From positions 21,099 through 85,098 of the forward strand of contig JASNZV010000027.1 in assembly GCA_048499455.1 (NCBI GenBank): a stretch of 64,000 bases of DNA, given 5' to 3'. Each line of letters opens with the position of its first letter. The stretch's first letter is position 1. Positions 18,303-26,510 of this stretch are shown piece after piece. The position numbers were made by a program, and so were the translations under genes. Source of the stretch: CFX5 sp023384495. GTDB taxonomy: Bacteria; Chloroflexota; Anaerolineae; Caldilineales; Caldilineaceae. Below the pieces are notes generated by a model. That model saw only the letters and a list, made by a program, of their open reading frames with translations, did not search any database and had not been told where the DNA came from.

Positions 18303-18317
18303 GTAAAGGACCCATCC

Positions 18318-18785
18318 ATGAACGTAACCATTCGCAACCGCGACATTTGGAGCACCCGACCAGGACAGCAAACACCGATGCTGGCCGCCTTCGACGAACT
18401 GAGCCGGCTCCAGGTAGGCCGGCTGGCCAGCCTCAAGATGCGCCGGATCGCCCGCGTCATCCAGCAGCAGGCAGAAGACATCGAGTCTGAGCGTCAACGT
18501 ATTCTGGAGACGTTCGGGGAACGAGACAAAGAGGGCAACCTGCTTGAGGACGAAGATGGGCCGAAGGTAAAGCAGGAGGGGCGGGACGCCTTCCGGGAGT
18601 TGGTCAGCAAGGGCGCCTTCGAGGTTGAGGCACTACTAGCCTCTGAGATCCATAAGCTCGACGACATCCTGCCCTGGGTGCTCATCGGGTTGGGAGACCT
18701 GTTTCACGATGACGTGAGTGCCTCGGAGAACGGCAACACACCCAAGCAGGACGCGGCCGCCAAGCGGCAGGCCCGCCGGCGCTAA
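18318..18785 (+). CDS. Probable phage structural/assembly protein, 155 aa
   Basis: ATG at 18318 with AAAGGACC upstream. The protein is mostly alpha-helical and highly charged (KMRRIARVIQQQAEDIESER), with a lysine/arginine-rich tail. Tail assembly chaperones and related small tail proteins have this look, and they usually sit just ahead of the tape measure gene. The gene is set off by its own hairpin leader of the type used for structural transcription units. No family can be assigned with confidence. Confidence 0.5.
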   Translation: MNVTIRNRDIWSTRPGQQTPMLAAFDELSRLQVGRLASLKMRRIARVIQQQAEDIESERQRILETFGERDKEGNLLEDEDGPKVKQEGRDAFRELVSKGAFEVEALLASEIHKLDDILPWVLIGLGDLFHDDVSASENGNTPKQDAAAKRQARRR

Positions 18786-18902
18786 ACCAGACGCCCCGCC
18801 CCGCTGTGCATCCGCCAAGACACGACAGCGGCAACGAGGCGCAGCGTCGATTATATCGCACTATTGGGGTCTTGGCATGTAGCACATTGAGGCCAAGAAT
18901 AA

Positions 18903-19760
18903 ATGTCTGTATTCGTACTGGCGCCGCTGGGCGCCGATTTGCAGTCGCTGCCGTCTGAAGCGCAGGAACTAGTAAACCTCTTGAGTGGGGCGGGGTACAG
19001 GGTGCATCTCATGCAAGAGCCGGCCACCGAACTGGAACTCTACCGGGCGCTGGACAAGGGGCCGTTCAGCCTAGTCTGGATGGGCGCCCATAGCAGCGCA
19101 GAGGGGTTCATGCTGGACAAGGGCGTGCTCACACCAGACGCTCTGGGCCGGTTTTTGGCCGAAGCGCAGGCCAGGGACCTCGTGCTCAACTCCTGCTTCT
19201 CAGCCGGCCACGTAGACGCCATCCAGCGGTACACAACCACCAACATTGTTGCCACCATCAAGCCAGAAGGAATCGAGGACCGGGAAGCCTGGCGCACGGC
19301 TTTATATCTGGGCCGGGCGTTGGCGCGCACGAAAAGCCTGCACGCCGCCTACTTGCAGGTATCAGCCGGCGGCATGACACAGTACCGCTGGTTTCCGGCA
19401 GTGCAGGCAGTGGGATGGGGGCAACAGACGATGAGTGACCGCAGCGACGCGCGAATGGAGCGGATCGAGGAGACGACCGAGCGGCTGGTGCGGGCGCTAC
19501 AGGGCGACCCGTTCAGCCGTTCGCCGGGCCTCATTGAGACGATACAGTCGCTCCAGAACGAAATGAGCGCCTACATCCGGGCGGACGCCGAGTGGAAACG
19601 GCAGACCGAGGAAAATATCCGGGCCTTGCAGCAGAACCAACAGCAGCAGGGGCCGCTGGTCGTGCTTTCCTTACGCGCCGTCTGGGCCATCATACTCTCT
19701 ATTATTCTATTGCTGGCGGTGCTGATTTTGCTGGTCAACCTGCTGGCCGGCAGGCTTTGA
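18903..19760 (+). CDS. Membrane-anchored caspase-like (CHAT-type) cysteine protease homologue
   Basis: 285 residues. The N-terminal 170 residues resemble a caspase/CHAT fold: a Rossmann-like start, a buried strand ending in the catalytic-type His (LVWMGAHSS, H63) and a second strand ending in the catalytic-type Cys (LVLNSCFSAG, C98). This His-then-NxC order is that of CHAT and metacaspase-like peptidases. A coiled coil follows (about 178-248), then one strong C-terminal transmembrane helix (about 255-283). Caspase-like proteases with membrane anchors act as suicide effectors in several bacterial immune systems. Here the gene sits in a phage accessory island with a three-helix membrane protein and a PIN nuclease. 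Activity and target are not known from sequence. Confidence 0.65.
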   Translation: MSVFVLAPLGADLQSLPSEAQELVNLLSGAGYRVHLMQEPATELELYRALDKGPFSLVWMGAHSSAEGFMLDKGVLTPDALGRFLAEAQARDLVLNSCFSAGHVDAIQRYTTTNIVATIKPEGIEDREAWRTALYLGRALARTKSLHAAYLQVSAGGMTQYRWFPAVQAVGWGQQTMSDRSDARMERIEETTERLVRALQGDPFSRSPGLIETIQSLQNEMSAYIRADAEWKRQTEENIRALQQNQQQQGPLVVLSLRAVWAIILSIILLLAVLILLVNLLAGRL

Positions 19761-19774
19761 CCGTGGGGGCTGTC

Positions 19775-20065
19775 ATGCTCGAATGGGTCTACTACGTGGT
19801 GCTTACCGCCTGCATCCTTCAGGCCACCGGACACCTTTTCACGTACTTCCGCACCCGGCGCCGGTCGGTGCTCTATTTAGGCGTACCGGCCTTTTTGTGC
19901 CTGGCGCTGGGGCTATCCGCTGTCGTGATCGCCGCAAGTGACCAGGCGATTGTGGCAATAGAAGATCTGCGTGTCGCAGCGAGACTTCTGTTCTTGGCCG
20001 GCAGTCTGCTCTGGATCGCTGAGCAGATCTTCTGCATTGCCCGTTTTTTGGTGATCGTCCGGTAA
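19775..20065 (+). CDS. Three-helix membrane protein (holin-like or effector partner), 96 aa
   Basis: I choose the ATG at 19775; an in-frame GTG lies four codons upstream. Three hydrophobic helices are evident (about residues 4-22, 33-56 and 68-90) with short charged loops (YFRTRRRS). Size and topology are those of class I holins. Its place 14 nt behind the caspase-like gene also allows a membrane partner role for that protein. No endolysin gene is adjacent, which argues against a simple lysis cassette. Confidence 0.55.
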   Translation: MLEWVYYVVLTACILQATGHLFTYFRTRRRSVLYLGVPAFLCLALGLSAVVIAASDQAIVAIEDLRVAARLLFLAGSLLWIAEQIFCIARFLVIVR

Positions 20066-20068
20066 GAC

Positions 20069-21415
20069 TCAGGCGTCAGACGAAATTTTGTCGATGATGA
20101 CGTGCAGCATATCCTCATCCGGCTCAGGGACGTTTGCGGAGTGAATACGATAGGCGATCTTAAACGAAGATGCTGTTTCGTACGACTCAAACATGACACA
20201 GAGCGCATCAAGTGACTCCGGTATCCCGTGCTTTACCCTACCAACCCGCACTTCCACATCATAGCTGTTCGTCCGCCGGATAGATGGCGACGATACATTC
20301 GGCTCAGGCCCGAAATCCGGTAGATTGTGTCTGGGTGGAGATAGGTATGGAACTACCGTCGGCTTGAACATACTCGAAAGGTGAGATTCTGGTGTAGCTG
20401 GTGGCTGGGGTGGCTCTGGCGGCTTGGGCAACCTCCTCGCTTCAAACACATAAGAGCCATCTGGAAAGTGCAAAAAGACATCCAAATCTTCTGCCGGAGT
20501 GGTCCCGGTATTCTTGACCTGGATATTTAGCGTGATTGTTCTTCGCATTCTATCTTCGTGACGATGCAACCGTTCCAGGTATTGTTCGTATTGTAGATAG
20601 AACTTGTCTAGTTTGTCGTTGTAGTCCTGAATAGCTACCGGCGTGACAGCAAATAGGCTTAAATTGAACGCAGAACCAAGCGTCTTCGCTTCTTGCCGAA
20701 GTTCACGCATGGTCTTGCCCTCGGTGTTCTGAGGAAGTTTTCTTTTCGGATGCTTTTGCTTCACTGTCTCAATTTGTTTCAAAATCTCCTCAGGCGATCG
20801 TGAGATAGGCGGATAGATGCGAAATTGAGCGTGGGGCTCGCCGTTATCGAACACGAGTGCCAACTTTGGCCGGCGCGTTCTCTCCTCGGCAAGTTGTCGT
20901 CGCAGGTCCAAAAGCTCCTTTTGCGCTGGGTCCGGCTCTTCGTTCAGTTTGTACTCGTCTGGTACAAACATGGGCCGGATGTTCTGTCGCCGAGCCTTGC
21001 CCATGAGGTGTATGCCCCGATCTGCTGTTACAAGAATCATCTCAGAGCCTGACGCTTCAGTCCGCAATGACAGGATGCTTGCAAGCAGGTGATCATCTGC
21101 AACAGTACGATCAAGCTGATGGCTCGGGAAATCAATCCTCGGCTCCCGGTCTTCTAGCCATAGTTCAATCCCCTTCTTAACTACCACTCGATCTTTTTCC
21201 CGGAGAAGCTCAAACAGTTTTCTCAGCACAGCGCCAGCGCGCTTCTTGATTCTTGGCACAGAATGACCGTCTTTGTGTTTGTTGAGTTCCCGCGCGGTCA
21301 CCGGTGGAATAACAATCACGACCGAATCTGTACCAACGAGAGCTGGCCAGTCGATTTCGTCAAACATGCAGTAGTGCAGATAGATGTTCGTGTCTAGAAA
21401 TAAATACGTAGTCAC
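20069..21415 (-). CDS. PIN-domain nuclease with large C-terminal domain
   Basis: I take the GTG at 21415, with GGAGGGG five bases upstream; a longer in-frame start exists at 21436. The PIN domain shows the acidic set as numbered from the longer start: D15 (FLDTN), E50 (TARELNKHK), D114/D115 (ADDHLL) and D139 (TADRG), so the metal site appears complete. A coiled segment (QKELLDLRRQLAEERTRR) joins it to a beta-rich C-terminal half containing a proline-rich linker. PIN domains are Mg-dependent ribonucleases, often toxins. No antitoxin-like small gene is adjacent. It is convergent with the caspase-like/membrane pair and has its own strong promoter, as expected for a gene expressed in the lysogen. 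Confidence 0.75.
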   Translation of the reverse strand: MTTYLFLDTNIYLHYCMFDEIDWPALVGTDSVVIVIPPVTARELNKHKDGHSVPRIKKRAGAVLRKLFELLREKDRVVVKKGIELWLEDREPRIDFPSHQLDRTVADDHLLASILSLRTEASGSEMILVTADRGIHLMGKARRQNIRPMFVPDEYKLNEEPDPAQKELLDLRRQLAEERTRRPKLALVFDNGEPHAQFRIYPPISRSPEEILKQIETVKQKHPKRKLPQNTEGKTMRELRQEAKTLGSAFNLSLFAVTPVAIQDYNDKLDKFYLQYEQYLERLHRHEDRMRRTITLNIQVKNTGTTPAEDLDVFLHFPDGSYVFEARRLPKPPEPPQPPATPESHLSSMFKPTVVPYLSPPRHNLPDFGPEPNVSSPSIRRTNSYDVEVRVGRVKHGIPESLDALCVMFESYETASSFKIAYRIHSANVPEPDEDMLHVIIDKISSDA

Positions 21416-21453
21416 TTGCCCCTCCATATTTGCCAAATAATGCTTGACGATAA

Positions 21454-21481
21454 ATTATACATAGAGGGAGAAAAATGACAA
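21454..21481 (-). promoter_or_regulatory. Sigma70 promoter for the PIN-domain gene
   Basis: Minus strand -35 TTGTCA (21476-21481), 16-bp spacer, -10 TATAAT (21454-21459), about 40 bp before the gene start. It lies in the short gap between the end of the terminase gene and the PIN gene. Confidence 0.65.
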
Positions 21482-21500
21482 GTAGAAGAACAACTGTTCT

Positions 21501-24350
21501 CTATAAAAAGTCCACTCGGAGCGGTGGCCGTTCTGGGGCGAAAGTGAGACAGAGCGCGTCGGCCCGGTCCGGGCTACGGCGCAACAGTTCCTTCATGGCC
21601 GGCTTGTCGAGGACTTTCAGGCTCTTCCCCTTCGTTTCGTAGGTTGCGGCTAGCAGTTCGTCTCGCAGCTCGTCGTCCGGGGGCAGCATGGCGCCGGGGT
21701 CAGTGCGCAGCCACTCCCTGACCGCCCACCACAGTTGGTCTCTGAGTGTACCAAATTCGGCGATCATCTCTTCGCCCTCCACGGTCGTGAAGGCAACCGA
21801 CGCTGTCGGCTTCTTGACCGTTCCGCTCTCGTAGACCACCTCAGTGGGCGCGCTGGCGACCTTAACGCCCGTGGCGATGCCAGGGCCCAGCTTGCGCTCG
21901 ATGTGGGGAGCGGTGCCGGCCCCGATGCCCGTTCCGTCCACCAGGATGTCCCGTATGTCGTTCGCCTGATAAATGGTTATAGCCCGGTCACCCGTAACCA
22001 GCGGATCGACCCCGCCCCAGGTCTCAAGCGGCGCTACCCAGCCGCCGTAGCGTCGGCACGCCACGTTGGAGTCGTCGCCCATCTCGGCCACATCCAGACC
22101 CAGCCGGCCCTTGACGCCCGGTGGGGGCGTTTCGCCGTAGCGGGCTACGTAGAGGTCGTAGCGGGCGCGGGCAGCATTGTACCACTCTTCGCTAATGAGC
22201 TGGTTGGAGCCGAAGGCCGGGTAGTCGGCGAAGGTCATGTAACTGAGCGCCGGGTTCGTGATCTTCCGCCAACCGCCCGATAGGGGCGGGAAGGGCGTGC
22301 CGTCCTTTCCCACAGCCACAGACCCCACCAGGAATTCCGGCACCTGAAAGCAGTAGTTGTCAGGTTGCTCGGTGCCTGCCAGGGGCCGGCTCATCTCGTT
22401 CAGGCGCCGCACGGTCGTCTCGCGGGTGACGGCGCCGGGGATCAGGTTCTGGCCGGTGCGGACGTTGGGATGGTCGAAGGCGGTGAGCTTGACCACGTAG
22501 CCCTGCCGGTTGGACTCCATGCGGTAGACCGGCCCGGCCTTCGCACGTGGATTAAAGAGAATGAGCAGCCGTGCATGGCCGCCCGACATACAGGCTTCGA
22601 TGCCCTCGTAGACCTCATCCGGCACGCCATCGCCCTCATCGACGATGAAGAGCAGATAGGGCGCATGTTTGCCGGAGAACTTGGCTTTGAGTTCGGCTTC
22701 CGTGCCGGTGGAGGGGATGGTGACGCCCGTGATAAACTCGTTGGGGCTGCGCTCGATGTGGAGCTGGAGCACCCGGTCATGCTCGAAGAGCGAGCGGTGG
22801 CGGGTAGTAATGCTCCCGATCTCGCCCCACAGCAGCCGGCGCAGGTTGTTCTCCGGCGGCGCAGCCGCGGTGTAGACCTGCACACCGGAGAAACACTTGT
22901 AGAACCAGACGGCGATACGGGCCGCGCCGTGGGTGTTGTGTTCGACAAACTCCGTCAGAAATGTCTCATAATGAGGAACAGTGATAGCTACAGTGGGCAT
23001 ATAGCCCATATCCTCGACCGAAATCACTTTCTCCCAAGTGTAACCTTCAGGCAAGTCTCGTCTCATCCATGTTCGCCACCTGGTTTTCCCGGCGATTACG
23101 CGCTTGACTCGTTTGAGCGCCTCTTCTTTGCCGTAGATCCCGATACGCCGGATAAAGCGCAGACACATCTCTGCACTGGCGATACTTACCGTAAAAGTCG
23201 ATCCTGTTTTCTTTTTGCCGTTGTGGGTCCAAGAGGTCTGTTTTCGGTATATGCGGGCGGCAATACCGAAACGTGTAAGCAGCAGCCGAACATCGTCACA
23301 GAGTCCCTCCGAGACACTGGAAAAGCCAATCTCGATTTTCGTACCCTTTCCTTTTGGCTGTTTGTCTGTACACGCCCAACCGTCAGTAGAAAATAATCGA
23401 GACAGGAACATGGCGAGTTGATCATTGGGGAGGCGCCAGATCGCCGCAGGCACACGTTTTTCATAGGAGGTCAGATTCCACATCTGATGCTCCCTGACGA
23501 GCTGATGAACCGGATTTTTCCCCCAGGTGCCGGGCGTCCGATCTGTGGTGACTCGCCAGTCAACCGTATCGGCACCACCGATCTTTACCAGCTTGCATCC
23601 CATTGATTCAATGTCTTGCCTGAATTCATCTAGCATTATGGAGTTCACTTGCGCAAATTTTACTGCGGTTTTCTCTAGCCCTCCATCCCCTAGCAAATAT
23701 GCCAAAATCCTTACATGGGCATCTGGCATAACTTCGCTGCCTTGCACTGGCGATGTCTCGACTGCAAGTACAACATCACCGGCTGTGAGTTTCCCACACT
23801 CTACCCAGTATGGTGAACCGATCTGGGGAGTCTGTCCGGTGGCAAAGGTGGAATCAGCCGATAGTAGGGGATGATTCGTGGTGCGAAGAATGGCTTTCCC
23901 TGTACTAGTAGTGATGCGCACCACGCGCTCGAATCCATTATACGCAGCAAAAGCGCGCGTGCGATGTCGCCGCAGACGTTTGTCTACAGACCATAGATCA
24001 AACTCTTGGCCGATCAGGTCTTCAACTAGGTGGGGAGAGCCGTCCGGTAGAACAATGATCTCGCCGAACGCCAAACACTTGCCCGTTGAATTTGCACTTC
24101 TGGCGATGGTGACGGGATTGTCCCGCACCGACTCCATCATGCGGGCCACGTCGGGCGTGAAGGTCTCGCCCAGCACATCCACACCAAAGCCCACCGGATC
24201 ATCCTGGTAGCGAGCGTAGGAAGTGGAGCCGGCGGAGATGCGCCGGCTTGCTTCCTGGTAGGCGTCAGCGATCAGCCGGTCCAGCGCCGCGCGCGAGACT
24301 GGCGGCAATCTCCTGGACCAGTCGCTCGAAAATGTCGCCTGCATTGACAC
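21501..24350 (-). CDS. terL: Terminase large subunit interrupted by an intein
   Basis: 949 codons including a 381-residue intein. The exteins form a normal TerL: the Walker A loop is split as SANSTGK (85-91) and THGAA (473 on), Walker B is LLFIVDEGDG, and the C-terminal RNase H-like nuclease begins RLGLDVAEMGDDSN. TerL cuts concatemeric phage DNA and drives it into the procapsid through the portal. The GTG start at 24350 has GGAGG six bases upstream and overlaps the end of the small subunit by 86 nt; an ATG two codons later is possible. Without splicing the ATPase site would be non-functional, so DNA packaging depends on intein excision. Confidence 0.92.
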   Translation of the reverse strand: MSMQATFSSDWSRRLPPVSRAALDRLIADAYQEASRRISAGSTSYARYQDDPVGFGVDVLGETFTPDVARMMESVRDNPVTIARSANSTGKCLAFGEIIVLPDGSPHLVEDLIGQEFDLWSVDKRLRRHRTRAFAAYNGFERVVRITTSTGKAILRTTNHPLLSADSTFATGQTPQIGSPYWVECGKLTAGDVVLAVETSPVQGSEVMPDAHVRILAYLLGDGGLEKTAVKFAQVNSIMLDEFRQDIESMGCKLVKIGGADTVDWRVTTDRTPGTWGKNPVHQLVREHQMWNLTSYEKRVPAAIWRLPNDQLAMFLSRLFSTDGWACTDKQPKGKGTKIEIGFSSVSEGLCDDVRLLLTRFGIAARIYRKQTSWTHNGKKKTGSTFTVSIASAEMCLRFIRRIGIYGKEEALKRVKRVIAGKTRWRTWMRRDLPEGYTWEKVISVEDMGYMPTVAITVPHYETFLTEFVEHNTHGAARIAVWFYKCFSGVQVYTAAAPPENNLRRLLWGEIGSITTRHRSLFEHDRVLQLHIERSPNEFITGVTIPSTGTEAELKAKFSGKHAPYLLFIVDEGDGVPDEVYEGIEACMSGGHARLLILFNPRAKAGPVYRMESNRQGYVVKLTAFDHPNVRTGQNLIPGAVTRETTVRRLNEMSRPLAGTEQPDNYCFQVPEFLVGSVAVGKDGTPFPPLSGGWRKITNPALSYMTFADYPAFGSNQLISEEWYNAARARYDLYVARYGETPPPGVKGRLGLDVAEMGDDSNVACRRYGGWVAPLETWGGVDPLVTGDRAITIYQANDIRDILVDGTGIGAGTAPHIERKLGPGIATGVKVASAPTEVVYESGTVKKPTASVAFTTVEGEEMIAEFGTLRDQLWWAVREWLRTDPGAMLPPDDELRDELLAATYETKGKSLKVLDKPAMKELLRRSPDRADALCLTFAPERPPLRVDFL
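22935..24077 (-). other. LAGLIDADG intein in the TerL Walker A motif
   Basis: The intein covers residues 92-472 of the TerL product. It starts with Cys92 (CLAFGE, block A), has a block B histidine (TTNHPLLS) and two LAGLIDADG-type motifs (ILAYLLGDGGL and LSRLFSTDGWA). It ends in VEHN with the penultimate His and final Asn needed for splicing. The first downstream extein residue is Thr473, a valid nucleophile. All splice residues look intact. It sits between GK and T of the P-loop, a classic intein site. Its base composition is clearly AT-richer than the exteins, consistent with horizontal arrival by homing. Confidence 0.93.
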
Positions 24351-24942
24351 CGGCTGCCTCCAACTCCTTGCGCCAATCTACGACCGCCACTCGCTCCGTC
24401 TCCATCTGGGCCGCCTTGCGCATGAGCTTGCTGGCGACATCCAAAGCTCTGGCAATGTCGGCCTCTTTCCAGTCTGCCGGCTCAATAATGAGCGTGCCAT
24501 CTTCTTCGACTTGCCGGAACAGCGGTGTCGCCAGCATGGCCAGGGCTCGCTCCGTCAATTTCTTGCCGGCTTCCCATTCTGCCGTGCGCACCTCAAGCTG
24601 CCGCCCGATCCACGCCTGGCGCTCCAACTCAGCCAGGTAGGAGTCGTACGCTTCCGCCCGCTGAACCCAGGTGAGCGCTTCGGGGATAGGGTCGCCCTGC
24701 GGCGTGCGGGCGAGGGCCCAGCGCAGGACGTAGGGTGGGACGCTCTGTTTCCGGCCCCGATTGGAGTCCTCGCGAGGCGGTGTGCCGGTGGTAGCCTCTA
24801 TGTAGGTACGCCAGGCCACCACCAGCTTGCGCGGTGGACGCTGGGGCAGCCAGTGTTGGCTGAACATGGCGAAACTTTTGTTCGTGTCCCACGGTTGGCG
24901 CTCCCAGGGCGGCGGGGCATCGGTTTCTATTTCGTCGGTCAT
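24265..24942 (-). CDS. terS: Probable terminase small subunit
   Basis: 225 residues from the ATG at 24942; the 20-codon upstream extension would lie in the leader hairpin. A Trp/Pro-rich N-terminus is followed by a helix-turn-helix-like region (ETNKSFAMFSQHWLPQRPPRKL core) and a long helical C-terminal half (RKAAQMETERVAVVDW, IFERLVQEIAASLARG), as in terminase small subunits that recognise the packaging site. It directly precedes and overlaps terL. No Shine-Dalgarno sequence is visible between the leader hairpin and the ATG, which hints that the leader itself influences translation. Confidence 0.65.
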   Translation of the reverse strand: MTDEIETDAPPPWERQPWDTNKSFAMFSQHWLPQRPPRKLVVAWRTYIEATTGTPPREDSNRGRKQSVPPYVLRWALARTPQGDPIPEALTWVQRAEAYDSYLAELERQAWIGRQLEVRTAEWEAGKKLTERALAMLATPLFRQVEEDGTLIIEPADWKEADIARALDVASKLMRKAAQMETERVAVVDWRKELEAAGVNAGDIFERLVQEIAASLARGAGPADR

Positions 24943-24952
24943 GGCTAGAAGT

Positions 24953-25003
24953 AAAAAGCGCCGGCTACGGGCAACCCACCCGTCCCGGCGCACCTGGCGC
25001 AAA
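24953..25003 (-). promoter_or_regulatory. Hairpin leader element, copy 3 (upstream of terminase)
   Basis: Minus strand: TTTGCGCC, then GTGCGCCGG and ACGGG paired with CCCGT and CCGGCGC across a 7-nt loop (one small internal asymmetry), then TTTTTA. The ATG follows 11-15 nt later. The inner stem sequence differs completely from copies 1, 2 and 4 yet pairs, which is covariation evidence for an RNA structure. Confidence 0.75.
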
Positions 25004-25013
25004 CGATAGGTTC

Positions 25014-25042
25014 ATTATGGTGATTCTGGTATGCCCTGTCAA
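25014..25042 (-). promoter_or_regulatory. Strong sigma70 promoter of the terminase unit
   Basis: Minus strand -35 TTGACA (consensus, 25037-25042), exact 17-bp spacer, -10 CATAAT (25014-25019). Transcription should start near 25007, a few bases before the conserved TTTGCGCC of the leader. Confidence 0.75.
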
Positions 25043-25082
25043 ATTCTTATGAAGAGAAGAATATGCCGCATTGTATATTAAC

Positions 25083-25112
25083 TTGCATGAGATGACTCAA
25101 CCAATGTACAAT
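25083..25112 (+). promoter_or_regulatory. Promoter for a leaderless regulator mRNA
   Basis: -35 TTGCAT (25083-25088), 18-bp spacer, -10 TACAAT (25107-25112). The expected start, seven bases after the -10, coincides with the A of the ATG at 25119. It diverges from the terminase promoter, the two -35 boxes being about 40 bp apart. Confidence 0.5.
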
Positions 25113-25118
25113 GCGCAC

Positions 25119-25865
25119 ATGGCAACAATTACTGATCGTCCCGAATGGAGAGATGCCGCTGAACAGCTTATCCGGGCCGGCTACACTGTAGAGCCGCTCG
25201 ACGGTCTGATCCCGGCCCGCTTTCACCGAGGAGAAGAGATCGTCTACCTCTACCGGCCCGTGCTTGACCGGAGCTACGAGTACCAGGAGGGCGAGTGCTG
25301 GCGGGTGGAGTTCGGCGATGGCAAACCGGTCCTGACCGTGCCTGCGCCGCTTGACGAACTGGACCGGCGCAAGCGCCCCTGGGTGCCACGCCCGTGGGCA
25401 AGCCGGCCCGTCGTCGGCTACACCATCCGAGACGCAGCGGAGCACACCGGCAAATCCATCTCGACCCTCAAGCGGGATATGTACCTTGAGACAGACAACC
25501 CACTGAAACCTACCACTCACATCAGCGGCAAGCGCATACCGCTTTTTTCGGAGGAGAGGCTGCTGACCTGGCTGAAAAACAACCCGGACGGGAAGAAGGC
25601 GGGTGCCCCTGGGGCGCGCCAGCCGGTGCGCAAGAGCCGAAAGCCTCCGGTGCGTAAGAGCCAACGCATCTATCAGACGTTGGAGCGCCTGTTGCGAGAG
25701 GGGAGCGCGCGCCCGGACGGGTTCGCCGAGGCGCTGAGCGAGCCGCTGGGCCGGACGCCGACAGACCTGGTAGGTCTGGCCGGCAGCGACCCTCGTCTGT
25801 TTGTGGATCTGGTCAAAAAACATCTAACCAGGGAGCAGATCGTTAGTCTGATGACGGAGAGTTGA
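25119..25865 (+). CDS. Putative DNA-binding regulator with HTH domain, 248 aa
   Basis: The ATG at 25119 is preferred although upstream in-frame starts exist at 25071 and 25092, because the promoter's predicted start site falls exactly on it, giving a leaderless message. The N-terminal 100 residues are an unnamed domain. The middle has a MerR/excisionase-like helix-turn-helix (GYTIRDAAEHTGKSISTLKR, then a wing RIPLFSEERLLTWL). A basic Pro-rich linker with repeated VRKSRKPP-type units leads to a helical C-terminus. Placed divergently from terminase, it could control late genes; a role in sensing the leader elements is speculative. Confidence 0.6.
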   Translation: MATITDRPEWRDAAEQLIRAGYTVEPLDGLIPARFHRGEEIVYLYRPVLDRSYEYQEGECWRVEFGDGKPVLTVPAPLDELDRRKRPWVPRPWASRPVVGYTIRDAAEHTGKSISTLKRDMYLETDNPLKPTTHISGKRIPLFSEERLLTWLKNNPDGKKAGAPGARQPVRKSRKPPVRKSQRIYQTLERLLREGSARPDGFAEALSEPLGRTPTDLVGLAGSDPRLFVDLVKKHLTREQIVSLMTES

Positions 25866-25873
25866 CTCTCAGC

Positions 25874-26107
25874 TCATTGCGAGAAAATGAGCAACTCTGG
25901 ATTCCGGCTGCATCGTAAACCGCACACAAACCCGGCCTGGATTGCATCAAATAGCCCACTGTTCCAGGCGGCCTCTAGATCCGCTGCCAGGTGCGGATCT
26001 GTCTGACGCAGCTCTTGAAGCAACCTCTTTCCGGCTTCGTTCATGTCGACATTGGCTAACCGGATAATCAGACGCTCGATCTCGGTTCGCACAAATGCTG
26101 TATTCAT
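25874..26107 (-). CDS. Small hypothetical protein, 77 aa
   Basis: ATG at 26107 with AGGAG about ten bases upstream. The product is a helical, Leu/Ala/Glu-rich soluble protein (RLLQELRQTDPHLAADLEAA) with two cysteines near the C-terminus. It is the last gene of the minus-strand membrane/ATPase operon and is convergent with the regulator gene, 8 bp away. No family recognised. Confidence 0.5.
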   Translation of the reverse strand: MNTAFVRTEIERLIIRLANVDMNEAGKRLLQELRQTDPHLAADLEAAWNSGLFDAIQAGFVCGLRCSRNPELLIFSQ

Positions 26108-26235
26108 TTGGATGAGTCTCCTATACCTGGAACGTGTTCGCGACGCCAGGGAGGGCGTCGTTACCCGTTTTATCGCTCAGGTGGAGGAGAATCCCGCGGT
26201 CCTACTCAAAACTTCATAGGTTTTGAATAGGGTTT

Positions 26236-26502
26236 CTATAGATTTACTACGTGATGGTTGCTGTGACAACTGTTGCAGAGTGTAGTCAGGTCGGCCAACT
26301 CTCGCCACCACCAGTCGCGTAAGTGCGCGTACGACCGGTGGTGCACCTGCAGATTGGTGTTCCGGTTGCAAAGCCGGCAGCGACCGCCGTCGAGCCAGAT
26401 GCGGAGGGGCCGGAGGAACCAGCGCCAGCGAGGCGATCGGAGGTAGCGCTCATATTCAAGCTGGCGCGGGGACTTGGCCGGGACGAAGGTGTTGCGGGGC
26501 AT
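26236..26502 (-). CDS. HNH endonuclease, 88 aa
   Basis: Compact HNH protein: CRLCNRNTNLQVHHRSY supplies the first Cys pair and the catalytic His, and LTTLCNSCHSNHH the second CxxC and final His. The start has AGGAT upstream. Short HNH proteins of this size in tailed phages are often packaging-associated nucleases next to terminase, or free homing enzymes. This one is in a membrane-protein operon about 2 kb from terS, so either reading is possible. The active site appears complete. Confidence 0.8.
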   Translation of the reverse strand: MPRNTFVPAKSPRQLEYERYLRSPRWRWFLRPLRIWLDGGRCRLCNRNTNLQVHHRSYAHLRDWWWRELADLTTLCNSCHSNHHVVNL

Positions 26503-26510
26503 CGATAATC

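Noticed and set aside
22365..23396. 343-codon plus-strand open frame opposite the terminase intein junction
   Set aside because: It is antisense to terL and its intein, whose motifs are unmistakable.
26130..26150. CGACGCC/GGCGTCG hairpin followed by TTACCCGTTTT
   Set aside because: It resembles a plus-strand terminator, but the flanking genes are on the minus strand and the T-run is interrupted, so its role is unclear and it was not listed.
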